Assembly: GCA_946222005.1 (NCBI GenBank)
Contig: CAMIHP010000004.1
Coordinates: forward strand, 1 to 64,000
DNA length: 64,000 nt
Origin: an uncultured Candidatus Saccharibacteria bacterium
GTDB taxonomy: Bacteria; Patescibacteriota; Saccharimonadia; Saccharimonadales; Saccharimonadaceae
Direction of reading: 5' to 3'
The position numbers and the translations under genes are program-made. Positions within the stretch are counted from its first letter, which is position 1. Each line of letters opens with the position of its first letter. Positions 58,077-64,000 of the stretch are shown here, piece by piece. Below the pieces are notes generated by a model that saw only the letters and a program-made list of their open reading frames with translations, did not search any database and was not told the DNA's origin.

Positions 58077-59246
58077 ATGATACAGTCTATTCCATTTTTG
58101 AAATTTCTCTCGCCACGCAATCTTGCTATCGCTGGTATGGTTGCGCTGGTTGGTATTGGCCTATGGCGGATTCCGTCCGTCCATGCAGCATCGCGCCAGC
58201 CGGGTAGTGGCGAGCATATCATCACATTGCACGAAGGCACGGCCAAGCGCGGGTTCTACACCAAGGCGACTACCTTACGTGATGCGTTGCGTGAGGCAAA
58301 TGTGCGGCTTGACGACAAAGACCGCACTGAGCCTGAGCTTGATACACCACTAGAGAGCGCCTCGTACGAAGTAAACATCTATCGAGCGCGGCCAGTGGTG
58401 ATTCGCGATGGCGGGGCAGATACGAAGCTTATTACCGCTTATCGCACAGGCAAGCAGATTGCAGAGCAGGCGGGTATTCCATTGCACGACGAAGACCAGG
58501 CGGTGCTGGCTCGCTCGCGCGATATTATTGCTGATGGGGCGGCAGAGGTGATGACAATCCGCCGCGCAACGCCCTTTACCCTTGTATTTTATGGCAAAAC
58601 CATCCAGGCATACACGATGGAGAAGACGGTCGGTGCAATGCTCAAGGCCAAGAAAATCACTCTAGGCGCTGATGACACTCTCTCGGTGCCAGCGAACGCA
58701 CCACTGACAGCTGGTATGACGGTAGAGCTCTGGCGTAATGGTAAGCAGACGGTGACGGTAGAGGAAGAAGTCGACTTCAAGACGGAGGAGATTAAGGATG
58801 CCGACCGCGAGCGTGGCAAAAAAGAAGTCAAGACCGAGGGCAAAAAAGGCAAGAAGGCCGTGACGTACGAGATTATTATGAAGAATGGCCGCGAAGAGTC
58901 GCGCAAGCAGCTCAGCAGTGTGGTAACGCAAGAGCCAGTCAACCGGGTCGAGATCGTTGGGACGAAGAAGAAGTCGGTGGATACTACCTTTAGTGGTGAT
59001 TTTGCAGGGGCACTAGCAAAACTACGTAGCTGCGAAGGGGGTTACACCTCCAACACTGGCAATGGTTACTACGGTGCGTACCAATTTGACATCAAGACCT
59101 GGGGTGGCTTTGGTGGCTATGCCAATGCAGCAGAAGCGCCACCAGAGGTCCAAGACCAAAAAGCCTGGGAAACGTACCAGCGTCGTGGTTGGCAACCCTG
59201 GCCAACATGTAAGAATAAGATGGGGCTGCAAGACATCTACCGCTAG
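58077..59246 (+). CDS. Resuscitation-promoting-factor-like G5/DUF348 transglycosylase
   Basis: 389 residues. A signal peptide (LAIAGMVALVGIGLWRIPSV, cut near VHA-ASR) leads to DUF348 (YabE-type) repeats: GFYTKATTLRDALREANVRL, LITAYRTGKQIAEQAGIPLH and AYTMEKTVGAMLKAKKITLG. A Lys/Glu-rich G5 domain follows (VTVEEEVDFKTEEIKD to EPVNRVEIVGTKK), then a C-terminal Rpf-type transglycosylase domain (LRSCEGGYTSNTGNGYYGAY, then WQPWPTCKNKMGL; catalytic Glu in CEGG). This is the architecture of actinobacterial RpfB. It should cleave peptidoglycan outside the cell, its own or that of a host. The start at 58077 is chosen because 58038 lies upstream of the promoter. Confidence 0.92.
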   Translation: MIQSIPFLKFLSPRNLAIAGMVALVGIGLWRIPSVHAASRQPGSGEHIITLHEGTAKRGFYTKATTLRDALREANVRLDDKDRTEPELDTPLESASYEVNIYRARPVVIRDGGADTKLITAYRTGKQIAEQAGIPLHDEDQAVLARSRDIIADGAAEVMTIRRATPFTLVFYGKTIQAYTMEKTVGAMLKAKKITLGADDTLSVPANAPLTAGMTVELWRNGKQTVTVEEEVDFKTEEIKDADRERGKKEVKTEGKKGKKAVTYEIIMKNGREESRKQLSSVVTQEPVNRVEIVGTKKKSVDTTFSGDFAGALAKLRSCEGGYTSNTGNGYYGAYQFDIKTWGGFGGYANAAEAPPEVQDQKAWETYQRRGWQPWPTCKNKMGLQDIYR

Positions 59247-59267
59247 CAGCCTAGCTAAGAGAACGAG

Positions 59268-60314
59268 ATGATTACGAAGAGCCTCTATCATCTGTGGCAG
59301 CATCGTCAACCAATGATTGCCTGCTTGCTGGGGCTGAGTGTCATAAGCGGCCTTGTCGTGGCAAGCTATGCCTCGGCTCAGAGCCCAGCAGCAGTGCCAG
59401 CTCGACTTGTTACTGTGGTGGAGAACGGTCGAGAGCGTGCTGTGTACTCGACCGCTTCGTCTGTGCGGGAGCTCATCGCTACCTCTGGTATGAAGATTGA
59501 TGCCTCGCATGACTCCGTTTCGCCCCACCTTGATGCGTCGCTAGCGCAAGCAGCACCAACAGTGACAATCCAGCGTGCTCGGTTGGTCACTGTAATAGAT
59601 GGCAAGAAACGTTCTCGTGTGCTCACCGCAGCACAGACGCCGCAGGATATTGCCAAGGCGGCTGGCATGGTGCTCTACCGCGAGGACAGAGCCAGCTTCC
59701 AGACACTTGGCAACATTGCACTGGACGGGCCAAGCGAGATGATGACGATTCACCGTGCACCAACACATACAGTAACGGCGGAAGAGCCGATTGCATTTGC
59801 GACTGAGACGATTAAAGATAAGCAGCAATTCATTGGTAGCAAAACAATCAAGCGAGCTGGTCAGCCAGGCATTCGCCGTTTGACCTATACAGTCGAGATG
59901 AAGGATGGCGCTGAAGTGCAACGCCGCCTAACAGCGCAAACAGTGGTAAAGCAGCCAACTGCGCAAGTAGAAGTAGTTGGAACAAAGCCTAAGAATCCAT
60001 TGACGAAGAGCAAGGGCGCGCATCACTTTACTGACAGCAAAGGGGTGAGCCACCGCGAGACATACTACGATTTGCCGATGAACGTTGCGATGCATAACTG
60101 TGGCGGCGGCACTTATACCATTCGCGGTGATGGCGCTAAAGTTGACAAAGATGGCTACATCCTCGTGGCGGCGAATTATAGCAACTACCCACGCTGCTCG
60201 GTGGTTGAAACAAGCATGGGCCCAGGCAAAGTGTATGATACCGGAAGCTTTGCTACTAAGCATCCGCATGGCTTTGACCTCGCGACGGATTGGACGAAGG
60301 CGGATGGGAAGTAG
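59268..60314 (+). CDS. G5/DUF348 cell-wall protein with 3D-like C-terminal domain
   Basis: 348 residues, 21 bases after the Rpf-like gene. Signal peptide (MIACLLGLSVISGLVVASYA, cut after ASA), two DUF348 repeats (AVYSTASSVRELIATSGMKI and RVLTAAQTPQDIAKAAGMVL), a G5 domain (TVTAEEPIAFATETIKDKQQ to QVEVVGTKPKNP), then about 90 residues with YTIRGDGAKVDKDGYILVAA, YPRCSVVETSMGPGKVYDTG and ATKHPHGFDLATDW. The last part resembles the double-psi beta-barrel 3D domain of YabE/MltA-type proteins with its Asp. It shares architecture with its neighbour but swaps the catalytic module, so the pair probably act together on peptidoglycan. Confidence 0.85.
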   Translation: MITKSLYHLWQHRQPMIACLLGLSVISGLVVASYASAQSPAAVPARLVTVVENGRERAVYSTASSVRELIATSGMKIDASHDSVSPHLDASLAQAAPTVTIQRARLVTVIDGKKRSRVLTAAQTPQDIAKAAGMVLYREDRASFQTLGNIALDGPSEMMTIHRAPTHTVTAEEPIAFATETIKDKQQFIGSKTIKRAGQPGIRRLTYTVEMKDGAEVQRRLTAQTVVKQPTAQVEVVGTKPKNPLTKSKGAHHFTDSKGVSHRETYYDLPMNVAMHNCGGGTYTIRGDGAKVDKDGYILVAANYSNYPRCSVVETSMGPGKVYDTGSFATKHPHGFDLATDWTKADGK

Positions 60315-60338
60315 ATACTGTGCAGAACCTTAATATAC

Positions 60339-62030
60339 TTATTGCGCTGCAGCGATGCTCTCAGTATATAGTTGTTCAAACGTCTTCTTTTTACCCTGAC
60401 CTCGTCCACCAAATCGTTTGCCACTCCGCCGACGGAAGTTTTTACCATGGTGCCGTTTTTCTGGGTTGTCTCGGGCTGATCTCGCTCGCTCAACAGCATC
60501 TGAGAGGTTGATCTCGCGCATAATAGAGGAAATATCACGCGAAGTCAGTGACGTGTGAGCGGCCTCATCAGATTGTTTTGTTGTGTGAGAGTGATGTTTT
60601 GTTGCCGCTGACCGCGTAGTACGCTTTTTGGTAGTATGCTTGTTCTTGTGTGGTGGTGCTTGTTCTTGTGTGGTGGGTTGGCTTTGAATATCAGGAGTAT
60701 AACAATCCGAATGATCCATTAAGACGAGATCGCGTTTTGCGAGACGCGCAAAGAGTTCGTCTTGGGCGTGTCTGGGCATATCGATGCCAAACTCATGATA
60801 AAGAACACTGATAACGCGGCGTTTTGTGGGGCGCTGTGCTGGGTCAAGCTCTGTTACTAATTGGTATACCATATCGGCAATAGCAGTTGGATCAGGAGTG
60901 GTAGTGTGCTCATACACTGTGCTTATTTGACTATGATCAGCCAGCGTTGTTGCTGAGCGCTCGGTGTCTAGGTTGTCAGGTTGGTGAGTATCCGATGAGT
61001 GAGGCGTATGTGTTAGTAGCTCGTGAGGTGATGGTGTGTTGGGGTGAGATGGGCGAGTATCGTGATCAGTATCCGGACGGGTATCGACTACAATGACGGC
61101 GGGGTTGAGCTGATACGTGCGCCCACGTCGCTGGCCAAGTGCTTGTACAACAGGGGTTGACTCGTCTGTAAGCCAGGCAAGTTGTGATAGCAAAACGCGG
61201 GCGCTGCGGGAAAAAGTGGTTCGTCTTGTATTTTCGCTGCGTGCATGAGGTTGAAAGCCATGCTCGCGAATGTCATGAGGCCGCATAACTTTATCGCGAT
61301 GGCAGAGGAGGGTATTGAAGATAAATAGTTCATCTCCAGATAGGATGGTGCGATGATCTCCGATAGCAATAGTACTATCGCTTTCTATTGTTAGAGTGAT
61401 TGGGTCAACATCCTCAGGTGGGTTTACTGCAGGAATGTAGTCGGGTGACACGATACGAGCGTAGAGATCAGGCATTCCCTGCTTATCACGTGCTTCAACA
61501 GAGGATACTGCAGTGGCTGGTTCTGATGATAGCTCGGCGTTGGCCTCATCTGCTAGGGGCGTGGTCTCTGATGTCTTAGATGGTGACAGTGTTTCCAATG
61601 GTTGAGCTGCCTCAGATTTGCCTGCGGAAGAAGTAGGAGGATCCGCCTCGGAAAGTGATTGTAGTGATGATGGTATGTTGTGCTCTTGAGAGTCTATAGC
61701 AAGAGTGGGATCAATAATAGGCTTAGGGCTATCTGATAATAGTGAGACGTCTGGCTTAGTAACTGCCTGAAATCCATAACTAGCAAGCTGTGGGATAAAT
61801 GACATGCTAAGCTCTGCTATGTGCGCGAGCTGTGCTTGAATTCGTTGGTGGCGACGTTCTTCTGTTTCTTCTGTTTCTTCGCTATGCTTATGAGTAGCCC
61901 AATATCCAACAGCGGCGGAGCCAATGAGCGCGACTTGCTCTTCAATGCTGCGAAGCTTTTCTTCAAGTAGCTCGGGTAGAGATAAGTGATAAGAGTCTGA
62001 AGGTGTGTCTGAGGTTTCTTTGGTATCCAT
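60339..62030 (-). CDS. Winged-helix protein with disordered linkers and basic C-terminus
   Basis: 563 residues. An N-terminal helix pair (LPELLEEKLRSIEEQVALIG) and a Ser/Pro/Glu-rich disordered stretch precede a domain at about 210-310: IAIGDHRTILSGDELFIFNT, REHGFQPHARSENTRRTTFS and TPVVQALGQRRGRTYQLNPA. Its strand-helix-helix-wing order resembles the OmpR/PhoB-type winged helix. A long His/Thr/Ser linker and a second small helical domain (MVYQLVTELDPAQRPTKRRV) follow. The C-terminus is strongly basic (GKNFRRRSGKRFGGRGQGKK). No membrane segment. DNA or RNA binding is likely; target unknown. A leaderless start at 62030 is supported by CATAAT with TG extension. Confidence 0.65.
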   Translation of the reverse strand: MDTKETSDTPSDSYHLSLPELLEEKLRSIEEQVALIGSAAVGYWATHKHSEETEETEERRHQRIQAQLAHIAELSMSFIPQLASYGFQAVTKPDVSLLSDSPKPIIDPTLAIDSQEHNIPSSLQSLSEADPPTSSAGKSEAAQPLETLSPSKTSETTPLADEANAELSSEPATAVSSVEARDKQGMPDLYARIVSPDYIPAVNPPEDVDPITLTIESDSTIAIGDHRTILSGDELFIFNTLLCHRDKVMRPHDIREHGFQPHARSENTRRTTFSRSARVLLSQLAWLTDESTPVVQALGQRRGRTYQLNPAVIVVDTRPDTDHDTRPSHPNTPSPHELLTHTPHSSDTHQPDNLDTERSATTLADHSQISTVYEHTTTPDPTAIADMVYQLVTELDPAQRPTKRRVISVLYHEFGIDMPRHAQDELFARLAKRDLVLMDHSDCYTPDIQSQPTTQEQAPPHKNKHTTKKRTTRSAATKHHSHTTKQSDEAAHTSLTSRDISSIMREINLSDAVERARSARDNPEKRHHGKNFRRRSGKRFGGRGQGKKKTFEQLYTESIAAAQ

Positions 62031-62036
62031 GTATGG

Positions 62037-62045
62037 ATTATGCCA
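62037..62045 (-). promoter_or_regulatory. Extended -10 of the winged-helix protein gene (leaderless)
   Basis: TGgCATAAT on the minus strand. The predicted transcription start, 62030, is the A of the ATG. Confidence 0.6.
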
Positions 62046-62171
62046 TAGTACATAGATTTACACAATATTTTTCCACTTTAGCCACCATTTTTTATGTTTT
62101 ATCCCTCCCAACTATAGTACAAATCGATTTGTACTATAGTTACCCTGTTTTTTCTCTGTTAGCGTCGGTTC

Positions 62172-62420
62172 TTTTATGTATTTATATATAATAGGAGAGA
62201 AATTGATATGGATATATGGAGATATAGGTAAAGATAGAGAGTAGAGATAAATAGTGAAAAGATAAAGATAAATAAAGGAATAGAAAGATAAGTAAATAGA
62301 GATAGAAATAAGAGAGTAAGTAGAGATAAAGATAGATAAATAGAGAAAGAGATATATAGATATAGAGATATAGAGATGGATATAGAAATAAATAGAGAAA
62401 TATGAGAGAAAGAGAGATAG
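62172..62420. repeat. 249-nt cytosine-free GATA-rich tract
   Basis: On the plus strand not one C occurs between 62172 and 62420. The sequence is made of GATA, AGATA, TAGAG and AAATA units without exact periodicity, so it is a degenerate microsatellite-like, purine-rich tract. Only one C appears in the next 30 bases as well. The skew begins and ends sharply. Confidence 0.85.
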
Positions 62421-62536
62421 CTATAAAGATATGAATAGATAAAGAAGGAGAAGACAGAATATAAGAATTATGATAAAAAGAGATTGTGGTTATAGAAGGT
62501 ATCAGTCAGTTATGCAGAGTATACTATCGCTAACCC

Positions 62537-62545
62537 TGGTATAAT
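62537..62545 (+). promoter_or_regulatory. Extended -10 of ksgA (leaderless)
   Basis: TGgTATAAT. The predicted transcription start, 62552, is exactly the A of the ATG. Confidence 0.7.
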
Positions 62546-62551
62546 ACAATC

Positions 62552-63343
62552 ATGGCATTACAAAATAAAAAATCTCTGGGGCAGCATTGGCTCAAAGACC
62601 CGGATATGCTAGCGGCGATTGCCGATGCAGCAGCACTGACCCCTGATGATACGGTGCTAGAGATTGGCCCGGGGCTTGGTACATTGACGAGCCGGCTCCT
62701 TGCTCGGGCTGGCAGGGTAACCGCGGTAGAGTACGACGCCGACCTCGCGCGCAAACTACCAGGACAATTCCCTGGCAAGCAATTAACAGTCGTACATGAG
62801 GATATTCTGCAGTTTGACCTTAGCCAGCTTCCCGCTGGCTATGTCGTGGTAGCAAATGTGCCGTATTACATTACGAGCAAGATTGTCCAAAAGCTGCTGA
62901 CAGCGGAGAATAAGCCGCGCCGCACAGTACTGCTGGTGCAGAAGGAGGTGGCTGAGCGAATTGCCGCTGAGCCCGGCGCAATGAGCCTATTGGGAGTGAG
63001 CGCTCAGCTCTATGCTGAGGCGAAGCAAGGCCCAGTGGTACCGCGCCAATTCTTTGTGCCACCGCCCAAGGTAGATTCGCAGGTAGTGGTGCTCGAGACG
63101 CGTGCTCAGCCTCTCGTGTCGCCAGCAGACGAAAAGGATTTCTTCCGCGTGGTGCGGGCGGGGTTTGTAGCTAAGCGCAAGAAGCTGCGCAGCGCACTTG
63201 CGGCCGGCCTTGCACTAGACAAGACAGAAGTGGAGACGATGCTGCAACACGCTGGTATATCGCCAGACTGGCGGGCAGAGGATGTGTCGATTGCCCAGTG
63301 GCTACAAATTATGAATGCTTGGCGACAGTACGGCAAGCTGTAA
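62552..63343 (+). CDS. rsmA: 16S rRNA dimethyladenosine transferase (RsmA/KsgA)
   Basis: 263 residues. KKSLGQHWLKDPDMLAAIAD, VLEIGPGLGTLTSRLLARAG (SAM motif I), YVVVANVPYYITSKIVQKLL (motif IV NxPY), LLVQKEVAERIAAEPGAMSL and VPRQFFVPPPKVDSQVVVLE are diagnostic. It dimethylates the two adjacent adenines of helix 45 of 16S rRNA. Its 3' end overlaps the convergent monophosphatase-like gene by 35 bases. Confidence 0.96.
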   Translation: MALQNKKSLGQHWLKDPDMLAAIADAAALTPDDTVLEIGPGLGTLTSRLLARAGRVTAVEYDADLARKLPGQFPGKQLTVVHEDILQFDLSQLPAGYVVVANVPYYITSKIVQKLLTAENKPRRTVLLVQKEVAERIAAEPGAMSLLGVSAQLYAEAKQGPVVPRQFFVPPPKVDSQVVVLETRAQPLVSPADEKDFFRVVRAGFVAKRKKLRSALAAGLALDKTEVETMLQHAGISPDWRAEDVSIAQWLQIMNAWRQYGKL

Positions 63344-64000
63344 TGAGTGTATGCTTGATAGAGTCAGTACGAGCAAAAATATAGCCTGATGAATCTATTG
63401 TCCATGGTGAACCATCTAATGCGCACACAGCACAACCGAGCTGTTGTGCAAGAAAAGAGCTTGCACAAACATCCCAGGGGTTTGTTTGAATATTGATAAT
63501 CCCATCGAGCTTCCCCAGAGCAACAAACAGACTTGCGAGTGAACTATTGAGTGATAAAAGCATATAGTCTGTATGTTGCTGTAGGTATGAAATAATCTGA
63601 ATATGCTTTTGTTTCATGGCTAGTGGTAATTTGGCGGTCGTGCCAAGATCGACATCGATGGTTGTTCCAGGTAGCGCCAGAGTAGAAACGAATGGTCGGC
63701 TACCTTCAAACACACCAGCACCAACTGACCAGTAATAGTTGCCATCCATAAAATTAATCACACAGCTTGCAACCAAGTGACCGTTGATTGCAAGTGCAAT
63801 ATTAGTGCAGTACAGATAGATATGACGGCTAAGATTGTTCGTTCCACATAATGGATCAATGATCCAGACGCGTCCATTGTCTCTTGTAGTGTCTGCATGT
63901 TCTTCTTCACTGAGGATTTTATCACTCGGAAAATATTGATGAATCGTCTTGACTATCTGTCGCTCAATGGCGATATCTAAGTCGGTCGTTGTATCATTGG
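63309..64000 (-). CDS. Inositol-monophosphatase-like protein (5' end outside the window)
   Basis: 230 residues visible on the minus strand, open to the window end. TTTDLDIAIERQIVKTIHQY, then FPSDKILSEEEH (metal-binding Glu in the EE motif), VWIIDPLCGTNNLSRHIYLY, NPWDVCASSFLAQQLGCAVC and the final ITACRTVAKHS follow the IMPase/FBPase-like order (E..E, DPxDGTxNF, WDxAAG). The metal-binding Asp of DPLDGT is Cys here and WDxAAG is WDVCASS, so the canonical two-metal site is disturbed. It may be inactive or act on another substrate. It converges on ksgA, overlapping by 35 bases. Confidence 0.8.
   Translation of the reverse strand, partial: NDTTTDLDIAIERQIVKTIHQYFPSDKILSEEEHADTTRDNGRVWIIDPLCGTNNLSRHIYLYCTNIALAINGHLVASCVINFMDGNYYWSVGAGVFEGSRPFVSTLALPGTTIDVDLGTTAKLPLAMKQKHIQIISYLQQHTDYMLLSLNSSLASLFVALGKLDGIINIQTNPWDVCASSFLAQQLGCAVCALDGSPWTIDSSGYIFARTDSIKHTLITACRTVAKHS

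Larger units (their letters stand above)
62031..62551. other. 521-base divergent intergenic region
   Basis: Holds the winged-helix gene promoter at its left end, the ksgA promoter at its right end and the cytosine-free GATA tract between them. No gene is visible. Confidence 0.7.

Noticed and set aside
62172..62475. CRISPR array or exact tandem repeat
   Set aside because: Units are degenerate with no fixed repeat length or spacers; it is a compositional tract.

Overview
The window most likely comes from a Patescibacteria (CPR) genome, probably Candidatus Saccharibacteria (TM7). This is inferred from the gene complement and style: densely packed genes, a Rpf-like G5 protein, an LCP protein, a VirD4/TraD-like ATPase, parAB, a MurE lacking its first domain, and many uncharacterised small proteins. 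UGA is read as stop, which argues against Gracilibacteria and Absconditabacteria. No rRNA is present to confirm the placement. Most of the window looks moderately GC-rich; 1.3-7.0 kb is visibly richer in A+T and looks acquired.

Layout. 1-1.35 kb is a graveyard: a frameshifted serine-recombinase tail, a second gene fragment abutting it head to head, two large hairpins and a degenerate phage/plasmid-type gene. 1.35-7.03 kb is an A+T-rich island with a tight five-gene minus-strand operon (PfkB sugar/nucleoside kinase, nucleoside 2-deoxyribosyltransferase-like, ASCH, double GNAT, PaaK-like adenylating enzyme) divergent from a MIO-type aromatic amino-acid ammonia-lyase gene broken by about six frameshifts. 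7.0-9.6 kb holds a Nudix hydrolase, an HxlR remnant, a GNAT and a fungal-type GH5 exo-glucanase. 9.7-18.5 kb is housekeeping (YbaB, RecR, transglycosylase, DHH phosphoesterase, CysS) followed by unassigned, possibly immunity-type, small proteins. 18.6-31.7 kb carries a PerM/AI-2E permease, a membrane-anchored S1C protease, a Ca2+-type P-ATPase, tRNA-Gln, an AdoMetDC-like protein without its pyruvoyl serine, a type IV coupling-type ATPase and parAB. 32.0-38.7 kb holds signal peptidase I, LCP, HtrA and more small unassigned proteins. 38.9-47.8 kb is a complete surface-polysaccharide locus (Wzz, priming transferase, GT4, GT4, Wzy, GT2, pyruvyltransferase, Wzx, VanZ). 47.8-64 kb holds a possible structured RNA, pyruvate kinase, a 1141-residue acidic tail-anchored protein, PcrA, MurE, two G5 cell-wall proteins, a winged-helix protein, a 249-nt cytosine-free tract, RsmA/KsgA and a partial inositol-monophosphatase-like gene.

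Genes working together: transglycosylase, LCP, MurE, Rpf/G5 proteins, HtrA, signal peptidase and the polysaccharide locus all serve envelope building, which fits a small episymbiont with a demanding cell surface.

A window-wide pattern: at about 20 transcription-unit starts an extended -10 box (TGnTATAAT-like) sits so that the expected transcription start falls on, or a few nt before, the start codon. Leaderless mRNA therefore seems to be the default here, and I used this to correct several start codons. Shine-Dalgarno sites occur mainly at genes with longer leaders and inside operons.
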